Assembly (NCBI RefSeq): GCF_004217045.1
Contig: NZ_SGXM01000001.1
Coordinates: 1,488,001-1,552,000, forward strand
DNA: 64,000 nt
Direction of reading: 5' to 3'
From: Cupriavidus agavae
GTDB lineage: Bacteria; Pseudomonadota; Gammaproteobacteria; Burkholderiales; Burkholderiaceae
In this document: one piece after another, positions 47,439-55,594 of the stretch
How positions within the stretch are numbered: the first letter of the stretch is position 1
Layout: the number at the start of each line of letters is the position of its first letter
The notes under the pieces: generated by a model
The model's input: only the letters and a program-made list of their open reading frames with translations
Told to the model about the DNA's origin: nothing
Databases searched by the model: none
Made by a program: the position numbers and the translations under genes

Positions 47439-47514
47439 AATGACTTACAACGGCTCGTTAAAGTTGAATTTGCAAACATTTCCACAATGTGGAAAAAGAG
47501 CCGTTTAAGTCATT
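47439..47514. repeat. Nested inverted repeat upstream of pbpG
   Basis: The outer arms are AATGACTTACAACGGCTC (47439-47456) and GAGCCGTTTAAGTCATT (47498-47514), complementary except for a one-base difference near TTAC. Within the 41-bp interior lies an inner perfect palindrome, TTTCCACAATGTGGAAA (47479-47495). The whole 76-bp element is AT-rich compared with the genome. It may be an operator array, a structured leader, or a small non-autonomous repeat. Confidence 0.8.
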
Positions 47515-47630
47515 CCTCCGCTACCTCAAATACAACAAATTACCTCGTCGTGCTGCCCGAAAACGCCTCAGCCAGCATATCGGTTGTCATTTGACTGTCG
47601 TTCGATACAAATGAGACGTTTGAGCAAGAA

Positions 47631-48335
47631 TCAGGCTAAAAATCGTGCAAATCGGCTCACCGGCTCGCGGTCGGTGGTCAACTGGTTGGCCGTGGCGCCG
47701 GGATCGGCATAGCCGAGCGACATGCCGCAGACCACCATTTCCTCATCGGTCAGCCGCAGCTGATCCTTGATGATGCGGTGAAACTGGGTGAAGGCAGCCT
47801 GCGGGCAGGTGTCGAGGCCACGCGCGCGGGCCGCCACCATGATGCTCTGCAGGAACATGCCGTAGTCGAGCCAGCTCCCCTGCTCCATGATCCGGTCGAT
47901 CGTGAAGATCAGGCCCACCGGCGCGTCGAAGAACCGGAAATTGCGCGCGTGCTGCTCGTGCATGCGCGCCTTGTCCTCGCGGCGGATGTCGAGCAGGCTG
48001 TACAGGTCCCAGCCCACCTTGCGGCGGCGCGACAGATACGGGTCGACCCACTCGCGCGGATAGTACGGATACTCCTCGCGGTACTTGGTGTCGCGCTCGG
48101 GATCGTCGTAGGCGGCCAGCACGTCGGCACAGAAGCGCGCCTTGGCGTCGCCCGACAGCACGTAGACCTTCCACGGCTGCGTATTGGTGCCCGATGGCGC
48201 GCGGCTGGCCACGGCCAGGATGTCCTCGATGGTCTCGCGCGGCACCGGCGTATCCAGGAACGCGCGCACCGAACGGCGGGTGGTGATGGCGCGATCGACG
48301 CAGGCTGCCTCGGCGGAATTCGGGGAAGTCGACAT
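47631..48335 (-). CDS. Nitroreductase-family flavoprotein
   Basis: A 234-residue nitroreductase-fold protein, with ITTRRSVRAFLDTPVPRETIEDILAVASRAPSGTNTQPWKVYVLSG at the N terminus (FMN phosphate-binding Arg residues and the SGTNTQPW motif) and a central insertion rich in Tyr/Arg (YREEYPYYPREWVDPYLSRRRK). The C-terminal MSLGYADP is also typical. Physiological substrate unknown. Start ATG 48335 has GAGGAGA upstream, in the end of the thioesterase gene; the two are likely cotranscribed, 14 bp apart. Confidence 0.88.
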   Translation of the reverse strand: MSTSPNSAEAACVDRAITTRRSVRAFLDTPVPRETIEDILAVASRAPSGTNTQPWKVYVLSGDAKARFCADVLAAYDDPERDTKYREEYPYYPREWVDPYLSRRRKVGWDLYSLLDIRREDKARMHEQHARNFRFFDAPVGLIFTIDRIMEQGSWLDYGMFLQSIMVAARARGLDTCPQAAFTQFHRIIKDQLRLTDEEMVVCGMSLGYADPGATANQLTTDREPVSRFARFLA

Positions 48336-48349
48336 GCCTGGCGGTCTCC

Positions 48350-48808
48350 TCAATGCTGGTTGATGGCTTCGGGCTGGCCCACGACCAGCTGCTCCAGCGC
48401 GTGGCGCAGCGCCTGCGGCAACGGCACGGGCCGGCGCGTCTCGCGGTCCACGTAGACGTGCACGAAATGGCCCTGCGCGGCGGCCGTCTCGTCGTCGTTG
48501 CTGAACAGCCCCACCTCGTAGCGCACGCTCGAATTGCCGAGCTTCGCCACGCGCAGCCCGGCCACGACCGTGTCAGGGAACGTCAGCGACGAGAAGTAGT
48601 TGCACTGCGTCTCGATGACCAGCCCGATGGTGCTGCCCGCCTCGATGTCGAGCACGCCCGCCTTGATCAGGTACGTGTTCACGACGGTATCGAAATAACT
48701 GTAGTAGACAACGTTGTTGACGTGGCCATAGACATCGTTATCCATCCAACGCGTGGTGATCGGCTGGAAATGCGCGTACGTGGAACGGTGAGCAGGTTCG
48801 GGCTTCAT
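48350..48808 (-). CDS. Hotdog-fold acyl-CoA thioesterase (YbgC/4HBT type)
   Basis: A 152-residue hotdog protein. The catalytic Asp lies in TRWMDNDVYGHVNNVVYYSYFDTVVNTYL, matching the D-x-D-x-x-G-H-V-N-N signature, with later FPDTVVAGLRVAKLGNSSVRYEVGLF. It should hydrolyse acyl-CoA or hydroxybenzoyl-CoA-type thioesters. Stop lies 14 bp before the nitroreductase start. No strong ribosome site is seen before ATG 48808. Confidence 0.9.
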   Translation of the reverse strand: MKPEPAHRSTYAHFQPITTRWMDNDVYGHVNNVVYYSYFDTVVNTYLIKAGVLDIEAGSTIGLVIETQCNYFSSLTFPDTVVAGLRVAKLGNSSVRYEVGLFSNDDETAAAQGHFVHVYVDRETRRPVPLPQALRHALEQLVVGQPEAINQH

Positions 48809-48939
48809 CGGGATGGGAATCGGTCAGACTGCAACGCCGGAAGCGGCGGGTTGATAGCGTTGCCGCCGCCACACGAGAGGTCGTATGAGCGCACGGTACG
48901 CCGCAAGGTTCCAAACTTTTTGAGATGAATGCAACAAAA

Positions 48940-49863
48940 TCATGACGCTTCGACCGAAAGCGAGGCCAGGCGACGGTGATACTGCGCGGCAAGCGTGACC
49001 GTTTGCGTGTGCACGGCCACGGTGTTTTCGATCTGGTTGCCGTAGCCGCCGGCCATCGCCACGGCGATCGGCAGCCGGCGCGCGGCGGCGAAATCGAACA
49101 CCATCGCGTCACGCCGCGCCAGCCCGGCCATGGTCAGGCGCAGCCGGCCGAGCCGGTCGTCCTCGTGCGGATCGGCGCCGGCCAGATAGATCAGCAGATC
49201 GGGGGCGAAGCGTGCCGCGAGCGTGTCGAGCGCCCCGGCCAGCGCGGCGGCGTAGGTGGCGTCGTCGCAGCCGTCGGGCAGGCCCACGTCGAGATCGCTC
49301 GCCTCCTTGCGGAACGGATAGTTCTTCTCGCCGTGCAGCGAGAGCGTGAAGATGCTCGGGTCGTCGCGCAGGATCGACGCGGTGCCGTTGCCCTGGTGCA
49401 CGTCGAGATCGATCACGGCCACGCGGCGCACGGCGCCATCGCGCTGCAGGCGCCGCGCCGCGATGGCCGCATCGTTGAACACGCAGAAGCCGCCGCCCTT
49501 GTCGGCATAGGCGTGATGGGTGCCGCCGGCCAGGTTCACGGCGATGCCCTGCGTCAGCGCCGCCTGGCACGCGGCAATCGTCGCCCCGGCGGAGCGCCGC
49601 GAACGCTCCACCATCTCGGGCGACCACGGAAATCCGATCTCCCGCTGGCGTGCCGCGTCGAGCTGACCTGACGAGACATCGGCGATGTAGGCCGCCGTAT
49701 GGGCCAGCGCCAGATCGCTGTCATCGGCGCGCGGCGCTTCGTGCAGCGTCAGCCCCGGCACCTCGCGCACCACGGCGTCGCGCAGCATGCTGTACTTGCG
49801 CATCGGAAACCGATGGCCAGCAGGCAGCGGCAAGACGAAATGGTCGGCGTAGAAGGCAAACAT
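48940..49863 (-). CDS. Histone-deacetylase-family zinc amidohydrolase
   Basis: A 307-residue HDAC-like deacetylase: [26 protein letters not shown] (catalytic His pair), [16 protein letters not shown] (zinc-binding Asp and His), and [19 protein letters not shown] (second zinc Asp) with GGYGN near the end. In bacteria such enzymes deacetylate acetoin-related, polyamine or protein substrates; which applies here is unknown. It is separated from the thioesterase gene by 131 bp. Confidence 0.92.
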   Translation of the reverse strand: MFAFYADHFVLPLPAGHRFPMRKYSMLRDAVVREVPGLTLHEAPRADDSDLALAHTAAYIADVSSGQLDAARQREIGFPWSPEMVERSRRSAGATIAACQAALTQGIAVNLAGGTHHAYADKGGGFCVFNDAAIAARRLQRDGAVRRVAVIDLDVHQGNGTASILRDDPSIFTLSLHGEKNYPFRKEASDLDVGLPDGCDDATYAAALAGALDTLAARFAPDLLIYLAGADPHEDDRLGRLRLTMAGLARRDAMVFDFAAARRLPIAVAMAGGYGNQIENTVAVHTQTVTLAAQYHRRLASLSVEAS

Positions 49864-50310
49864 GGAATCGGGGGCGTGATCGGGCAGCGCGGCCAGGGTG
49901 ACGCCTTCGCACCATTCCCCGACCGGGCAGTCAGCGATGGTAGCACCGTCGCGACGGGGCTGAGAATTTCCGCTTCAAACGGGTGTTTCTCCCGCATCGC
50001 ACCACGATGCCGACTCGGTATTTACCCTTGCCGGTCGCCCTTACGTGGAGCAACCTGCCCTTGCCAGCCCCTTCCATGGCCTATTTTTTGTGCGATGCAC
50101 AAAAACCGCTTGACACCCATCGTCGTTTTCTTAGAATTGGAATTGTTGCGGCGCATCAAAGCCCCGGACCGGAGCCCCGGCCGAAGGCGGTGCCGACAAA
50201 CATACGGATATACGCTCGGGCTAGCCAGGCTCCAATCAGTCATGGCTCTGACATCTGGGCGGCTTAATTTCTATTTGCTAGACCTTGAAGTTTCACCACT
50301 GGAGACCAGC
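49864..50310. other. Upstream region of phaP1 without a gene
   Basis: A 447-bp region between the HDAC-like gene (minus) and phaP1 (plus). No credible gene was found; the long frame extending into it from phaP1 reads Arg-rich, atypical sequence. It holds the phaP1 promoter (see separate entry). The 173 bp between the promoter and the ATG would be a long mRNA leader. Confidence 0.6.
50085..50137 (+). promoter_or_regulatory. phaP1 promoter with adjoining palindrome (candidate PhaR operator)
   Basis: TTGACA (50110-50115) and TAGAAT (50132-50137) are 16 bp apart, close to consensus. Just upstream, 50085-50105 is an inverted repeat with 9-bp arms TTTTTGTGC and GCACAAAAA around GAT. In C. necator the repressor PhaR is reported to bind near the -35 of phaP1 at GCA-rich, AT-tailed repeats; GCACAAAAACCG here is close to that form. 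The PhaR link is inference. Confidence 0.65.
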
Positions 50311-50889
50311 ATGATTCTGACCCCGGAACAAGTTGCAGCCGCACAAAAAGCCAACCTCGAGACCCTGTTCGGTCTGACCTCGAAAGCCTTCGAAGGCGTG
50401 GAGAAGCTGGTCGAGCTGAACCTGCAAGTGGTCAAGGCCACGTTCGCCGAGAACGTGGACAACGCCAAGAAGGCGCTGTCCGCCAAGGATGCCCAGGAAC
50501 TGCTGGCCATCCAGGCCACCCTGGTGCAACCGGTTGCCGAAAAGACCCTGGCCTACACCCGCCACCTGTATGAAATCGCTTCGGAAACCCAAAGCGAGTT
50601 CACCAAGGTAGCCGAAGCCCAACTGGCCGAAGGCACGAAGAACGTCCAGGCCCTGGTCGAGAACTTCGCCAAGAACGCCCCGGCCGGCTCGGAATCGACC
50701 GTCGCCATCGTGAAGTCGGCCATCTCGGCCGCCAACAACGCGTACGAGTCGGTCCAGAAGGCCACCAAGCAAGCCGTTGAAATGGCCGAAAGCAACTTCC
50801 AGGCTGCCGCCACGGCTGCTTCGAAGGCTGCCCAGCAAGCCAGCGCCACGGCTCGCACCGCCACCAAGAAGCCCACGGCCGCTGCCTAA
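50311..50889 (+). CDS. phaP1: PhaP1-type phasin (PHB granule surface protein)
   Basis: A 192-residue amphipathic helical phasin, the same length as C. necator PhaP1 and reading very like it: [20 protein letters not shown], then [13 protein letters not shown] and [20 protein letters not shown], with an Ala/Lys/Thr-rich end. It coats polyhydroxybutyrate granules and controls their number and size. ATG 50311 has GGAGA 6 bp upstream. The codon choice is strongly biased to GC-ending, high-expression codons, as expected for an abundant protein. Monocistronic. Confidence 0.97.
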   Translation: MILTPEQVAAAQKANLETLFGLTSKAFEGVEKLVELNLQVVKATFAENVDNAKKALSAKDAQELLAIQATLVQPVAEKTLAYTRHLYEIASETQSEFTKVAEAQLAEGTKNVQALVENFAKNAPAGSESTVAIVKSAISAANNAYESVQKATKQAVEMAESNFQAAATAASKAAQQASATARTATKKPTAAA

Positions 50890-51059
50890 GCTTCTGCACC
50901 CGTAGTACTCCAGCGCACCGGCTCCGGCCGGTCCGTTGGCCGAGCGCCCTCCCCCGTCGATCAGGACGCTCCGCCAACGGCGGCGACCCCCGCAGCACCC
51001 CTCTCGCCCGCACCGTACCGCTGTCTCCTCGGTGCCGATCCAAAAGGTATCGATTCAAA

Positions 51060-51094
51060 CCCGGCCCCTGCATGCAGGCAGCCGGGATTTTTTT
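51060..51094 (+). terminator. Probable phaP1 terminator
   Basis: CCCGGC (51060-51065), an inner CCTGCATGCAGG palindrome, and GCCGGG (51081-51086) are followed by ATTTTTTT. It lies 171 bp after the phaP1 stop. Confidence 0.75.
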
Positions 51095-51157
51095 CGTCCC
51101 GGCCTTCGCGGATGCGACAAAAGCACGGCGGTTAATTGAATTAATTCGAGGCAGAAG

Positions 51158-51181
51158 AAAACCCGCCAAGGGGCGGGTTTT
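51158..51181 (-). terminator. Terminator of the pyruvate dehydrogenase cluster
   Basis: A 10-bp stem, AAAACCCGCC and GGCGGGTTTT, with loop AAGG. On the minus strand it lies 23 bp beyond the lpdA stop, ending in TTTT. It is symmetrical and may also act on the plus strand. Confidence 0.88.
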
Positions 51182-51204
51182 CCAACGACACAAACCATCA
51201 AGGC

Positions 51205-52998
51205 TTATCGCTTGCGCGGCGGCGGCACGTCCGTGCACACCCCCTCGTAGATTTCGGCAGCCATGCCGATCGATTCGCCGAGCGTCGGGTGCGGGTGGAT
51301 GGTCTTGCCGATATCCACCGCGTCCGCGCCCATTTCGATCGCAAGGCAGACTTCGCTGATCAGGTCGCCGGCGTGGGTGCCGACGATGCCGCCGCCGATG
51401 ATCCGGTGCGTTTCCTCATCGAAAATCAGCTTGGTGAAGCCTTCGTCGCGGCCGTTGGCGATGGCGCGGCCCGACGCGGCCCACGGGAACGTGCCCTTCC
51501 CGTACTTGATGCCCTGTGCCTTGCACTGCTCTTCTGTCAGGCCGGCCCAAGCCACTTCCGGATCGGTGTAGGCCACCGACGGGATCTGCTTGACGTCGAA
51601 GTACGCCTTCTCGCCGTGGGCAGCTTCGGCGGCCACGTGGGCCTCATGCACAGCCTTGTGGGCCAGCATCGGCTGGCCGACGATGTCGCCGATGGCGAAG
51701 ATATGCGGCACGTTGGTGCGCAGTTGCTTGTCGACCTCGATGAAGCCACGGTCGGTCACGGCCACGCCGGCCTTCTCGGCGCCGATTTTCTTGCCGTTGG
51801 GCGTGCGGCCCACCGACACCAGCACCGCGTCGTAGCGCACCGGCTCGGCGGGAGCGCCCTCGCCTTCGAACTTGACGTAGATGCCGTCCGGCTTGGCTTC
51901 CACGCCAACCGTCTTGGTCTTGAGCATCACGTTGTCAAAGCGATGCTTGTTCATCTTGTCCCAGACCTTGACGAGGTCGCGGTCCGCGCCCTGCATCAGG
52001 CCGTCGAGCATTTCCACCACGTCGATGCGGGCGCCCAGCGTGCTGTACACCGTGGCCATTTCCAGGCCGATGATGCCGCCGCCGATGACCAGCATCTTGT
52101 TCGGGATATCGCGCAGTTCCAGCGCGCCCGTCGAGTCGAAAATGCGCGGATCTTCAGGGATGAACGGCAGCTTCACGGCCTGGCTGCCAGCCGCGATGAT
52201 CGCCTTTTCGAAGCGGATCACGGTCTTCTTGCCCGTGGTCGCCTTGGCATCGCCCTCGGTTTCCTGCACTTCGAGGTGGTTCGGGTCCAGGAACGTGCCG
52301 ATGCCGCGCACGGTCTGCACCTTGCGCGCCTTGGCCATGCCGGCCAGGCCGCCGGTCAGCTTGTTGACCACGCTTTCCTTGTAGTGGCGCAGGCCGTCCA
52401 GGTCGATCTTGGCTTCGCCGAACAGGATGCCGTGCGCGGCCAGCGCCTTGGCCTCGTCGATCACGGCCGCGTTGTGCAGCAGCGCCTTCGACGGGATGCA
52501 GCCCACGTTCAGGCAGACGCCGCCCAGCGTGCCGTAGCGCTCCACCAGCACCGTGTTCATGCCGAGATCGGCCGCGCGGAACGCCGCCGAGTAGCCGCCG
52601 GGGCCGGCGCCGAGCACGAGCATGTCGCACTGGATATCGGCCGACCCGCTGTGCTTGCCAGCGGCCGGTGCCGGGGCGGGAGCGGGGGCTGCCGCCGCCG
52701 GCGCCGCGGCCGGAGCCGGTGCTGCCGCAGGGGCAGGGGCCGGTGCCGGGGCAGCGGCCGCGCCGCCTTCCACCGTACAGATCACGGTGCCCTTGGCTAC
52801 CTTGTCCCCGACCTTGACCTTGACGTCCACGACCTTGCCGGCCGACGACGACGGCACTTCCATGCTGGCCTTGTCGCTCTCCAGCACGATCAGCGACTGC
52901 TCTTCCTCGACCGTATCGCCGGCCTTGACCAGCACTTCGATCACTTCCACCGCGTCGAAATCGCCGATATCCGGCACCTTGACTTCGATCACACTCAT
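51205..52998 (-). CDS. lpdA: Dihydrolipoamide dehydrogenase (E3) with an N-terminal lipoyl domain
   Basis: A 597-residue E3. Residues 1-80 form a lipoyl domain with its lipoyl-Lys K43 (ESDKAS); an Ala/Pro linker (about 80-113) leads to the flavoprotein domain with FAD motif GAGPGG (130-135), redox pair C162/C167 in [11 protein letters not shown], and the interface domain containing HPHPTLGE near the C terminus, with the active-site His. The lipoyl-E3 fusion is known from Cupriavidus PdhL. ATG 52998 has AGGAGG upstream. It is the last gene of the aceE-aceF-BPH-lpdA group. Confidence 0.97.
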   Translation of the reverse strand: MSVIEVKVPDIGDFDAVEVIEVLVKAGDTVEEEQSLIVLESDKASMEVPSSSAGKVVDVKVKVGDKVAKGTVICTVEGGAAAAPAPAPAPAAAPAPAAAPAAAAPAPAPAPAAGKHSGSADIQCDMLVLGAGPGGYSAAFRAADLGMNTVLVERYGTLGGVCLNVGCIPSKALLHNAAVIDEAKALAAHGILFGEAKIDLDGLRHYKESVVNKLTGGLAGMAKARKVQTVRGIGTFLDPNHLEVQETEGDAKATTGKKTVIRFEKAIIAAGSQAVKLPFIPEDPRIFDSTGALELRDIPNKMLVIGGGIIGLEMATVYSTLGARIDVVEMLDGLMQGADRDLVKVWDKMNKHRFDNVMLKTKTVGVEAKPDGIYVKFEGEGAPAEPVRYDAVLVSVGRTPNGKKIGAEKAGVAVTDRGFIEVDKQLRTNVPHIFAIGDIVGQPMLAHKAVHEAHVAAEAAHGEKAYFDVKQIPSVAYTDPEVAWAGLTEEQCKAQGIKYGKGTFPWAASGRAIANGRDEGFTKLIFDEETHRIIGGGIVGTHAGDLISEVCLAIEMGADAVDIGKTIHPHPTLGESIGMAAEIYEGVCTDVPPPRKR

Positions 52999-53037
52999 GC
53001 TTTCCTCCTGGGATGCGCGCCCTGCCCGCCTCGGGGT

Positions 53038-53667
53038 TCAGGCCGCGCCGTCGTTGTTGGTTGCCGAGCCATCCGGCTGCCGGGGCTGCTGGAATTCCGT
53101 CTGGAGCTTCACCGTATGCACGTCGATCGGGCCTGCCGAGCTTTTGTCGAACTCGATGCCGGCATCCACCCCCACCCGCGCGATCTCGCCGGCATCCATG
53201 CCCGGCAGGTCATAGACCGCGTGCATCGCGCCCAGCGCATAGTTGCGCCCCGAGCCGATACCCCAGAAACGGTCGAACGAAAACACCTCGCGGTAGGAAT
53301 AGACGCCATAGATGCCGCCCGGATTGGCGATCAGGCAGACGATCTGCGATGACTCGTAGGGGTCGTCGTCGTCTTCCTTGGTGTTGATGAAATACTCGTT
53401 CTTGAGCTTTTCATGGACCTTGAGGAAGGTTCGGAACACCTCGTCGCGGGTCATCAGCCGGCACTCTTCGCCCATGCCCGTCAGCAGCGCGCGCATGACC
53501 GGAAAATGGGCCGTGGTGCCCGCCAGCGCGACAAAGCTCTCGCCCACGGGAATCACCTTCTGGTTGCGCTCGTAGGCACGCGACAGCCGCGTATCGCCGA
53601 ACGTCACCAGCGCATCGGCTGCGATCGCCACCTCGTCACCCTTACGTACGACAACGCAGGTCGTCAT
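53038..53667 (-). CDS. Betaproteobacterial proteasome homologue (BPH), Ntn-hydrolase peptidase
   Basis: A 209-residue Ntn-hydrolase of the proteasome beta-subunit/HslV fold. After Met removal the N terminus is T1-T2-C3-V; D17 (AIAADAL) and a Lys in ERNQKVI (K36, shifted by three from HslV K33) complete the catalytic set. The core SFVALAGTTAHF and ALGAMHAVYDLPGMDAGEIARVGVDAGIEF fit the BPH subclass known from Betaproteobacteria, including Cupriavidus. It assembles into double rings in studied cases. No ATPase partner gene is adjacent. A ribosome site GGAGG precedes ATG 53667, and the gene is inside the pdh cluster between aceF and lpdA. Confidence 0.9.
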   Translation of the reverse strand: MTTCVVVRKGDEVAIAADALVTFGDTRLSRAYERNQKVIPVGESFVALAGTTAHFPVMRALLTGMGEECRLMTRDEVFRTFLKVHEKLKNEYFINTKEDDDDPYESSQIVCLIANPGGIYGVYSYREVFSFDRFWGIGSGRNYALGAMHAVYDLPGMDAGEIARVGVDAGIEFDKSSAGPIDVHTVKLQTEFQQPRQPDGSATNNDGAA

Positions 53668-53727
53668 GGCTCGCCTCCGTTACTTTGCTTCTCGGCGCCC
53701 CGGCATGCCGGGGCGCGTTGCGGTTGC

Positions 53728-55386
53728 TTAGAGCAGGATGCGGCGGAAGTCCGCCAGCAGCGCCGCAAAGTACGTGTTGAAGCGCGCAGCCTCGGCGCCG
53801 TCGATCACGCGGTGATCCCACGACAGCGACAGCGGCAGCGTCAGGCGCGGCGCAAACTGCTTGCCGTCCCAGACCGGCTTCATGTACGACTTGCACACGC
53901 CCATGATGGCCACTTCCGGCGCATTGATGATCGGCGTGAAGTACGTGCCGCCGATGCCGCCCAGCGACGAGATCGAGAAGCAGCCGCCCTGCATCTGGTC
54001 CGGCTTCAGCTTGCCGTCGCGGGCCAGCTTGGCCAGTTCGCCCATTTCCTGGCTGATCTCCAGCACGCCCTTCTTGTCGGCGTCCTTGATGACCGGCACG
54101 ACCAGGCCGTTCGGGGTGTCGGCGGCAAAGCCGATGTTGAAGTACTTCTTCAGCACCAGGTTGTCGCCGTCCAGCGAGGCGTTGAAGTTCGGGAACTTCT
54201 TGAGCGCCGCCACGGTGGCCTTGATCATGAATGCCAGCATCGTGATCTTGATGCCGGCCTTCTCGTTTTCCTTGTTCATCTGCACGCGGAAGGCTTCCAG
54301 CTCGGTGATGTCCGCCTCGTCGCAGTTGGTGACGTGGGGGATCAGCACCCAGTTGCGGTGCAGGTTGGCGCCCGAGATCTTCTTGATGCGCGACAGCGGC
54401 TTGGACTCCACCTCGCCGAAGCGCGTGAAATCGACCTTCGGCCACGGCAGCAGGTCCAGGCCCACGCCCGAACCGCCACCAGCGGCGGCGGCCGGCGCGG
54501 CGCTCTGGCCGCTCATCACGCCCTTGACGAAGCCCTGCACGTCCTGCTGGGTGATGCGGCCCTTCGGACCGGTACCGGGCACGCGCGCCACATCGACGCC
54601 GAGTTCGCGGGCGAACTTGCGCACGGACGGGCTGGCGTGGGCGGCCTTGCCGGTCACGCCCTGGGCCGGCGCGGCGGCCGGGGCCGCGGCGGGAGCCGGT
54701 GCCGGGGCGGCGGGAGCGGGAGCCGGGGCGGCGGGGGCAGGAGCCGGGGCGGCCGGCGCGGGGGCCGGTGCGGAAGCGGCGGCGGCACCTGCGGCGCCGG
54801 CAGCTTCCAGAATCAGGATCAGCGTACCCTGGGCCACGTTGTCGCCCACCTTGACCTTGACTTCCTTGACCGTGCCGCCCTGCGGCGCGGGCACGTCCAT
54901 CGTGGCCTTGTCCGATTCCAGCGTCACCAGCGCGTCTTCGGCGTTGATGGTGTCGCCCGGCTTCACGTGGACTTCGATGACGGGTACGGCGTCGTAGTCG
55001 CCGATATCGGGGACCTTGACCTCGACGGTGCCGCCACCAGCAGGCGCGGCAGCCGGCGCGGGCGCTGGTGCAGCAGCAGCCGGAGCCGGAGCCGCCGCGG
55101 CAGGCGCCGGGGCGGGAGCGGCAGCGGGCGCCGGGGCGCTGGCGCCAGCGGGCTCCAGCATCACGAGGATCGAGCCCTCGGCCACGTTGTCGCCTACCTT
55201 GACCTTGACTTCCTTGACCGTGCCGCCCTGCGGCGACGGCACGTCCATCGTGGCCTTGTCCGATTCCAGCGTCACCAGCGCGTCTTCCGCGTTGATGGTA
55301 TCGCCCGGCTTCACATGCACTTCGATGACGGGAACGGCGTCATAGTCGCCGATATCCGGCACCTTGATTTCAATCGCTTGACTCAT
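53728..55386 (-). CDS. aceF: Dihydrolipoamide acetyltransferase (E2) of pyruvate dehydrogenase
   Basis: A 552-residue E2. Two lipoyl domains at about 1-80 and 118-195 carry lipoyl lysines K44 and K160, both in [10 protein letters not shown]. Ala/Pro linkers join them to the E1/E3-binding peripheral domain ([33 protein letters not shown]) and the acyltransferase domain, with the catalytic His and Asp in [16 protein letters not shown]. The two lipoyl domains are almost identical in protein and about 90% identical in DNA. ATG 55386 has AGGAGAG. The stop is 61 bp before the BPH start. Confidence 0.97.
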   Translation of the reverse strand: MSQAIEIKVPDIGDYDAVPVIEVHVKPGDTINAEDALVTLESDKATMDVPSPQGGTVKEVKVKVGDNVAEGSILVMLEPAGASAPAPAAAPAPAPAAAAPAPAAAAPAPAPAAAPAGGGTVEVKVPDIGDYDAVPVIEVHVKPGDTINAEDALVTLESDKATMDVPAPQGGTVKEVKVKVGDNVAQGTLILILEAAGAAGAAAASAPAPAPAAPAPAPAAPAPAPAAPAPAPAAAPAAAPAQGVTGKAAHASPSVRKFARELGVDVARVPGTGPKGRITQQDVQGFVKGVMSGQSAAPAAAAGGGSGVGLDLLPWPKVDFTRFGEVESKPLSRIKKISGANLHRNWVLIPHVTNCDEADITELEAFRVQMNKENEKAGIKITMLAFMIKATVAALKKFPNFNASLDGDNLVLKKYFNIGFAADTPNGLVVPVIKDADKKGVLEISQEMGELAKLARDGKLKPDQMQGGCFSISSLGGIGGTYFTPIINAPEVAIMGVCKSYMKPVWDGKQFAPRLTLPLSLSWDHRVIDGAEAARFNTYFAALLADFRRILL

Positions 55387-55594
55387 TCAGTGTCTCTCCT
55401 GGGCAGCCGGCACCCTGGTTGTTGGCGACGTGGCGACAAACGGACAAACGCAATCGGCGAGGTTACTCCGGCCTCACGCATCTGTCACGCTGCCGCGCAT
55501 CACCAGCGGCCGCGGGCGCCGCCGGACCAGCCGGGGGCACCCGCGGCACGGCGGCATGCCGTGCTGCGGGGGGTTCAGTCGTGCAAGTCCGGGG

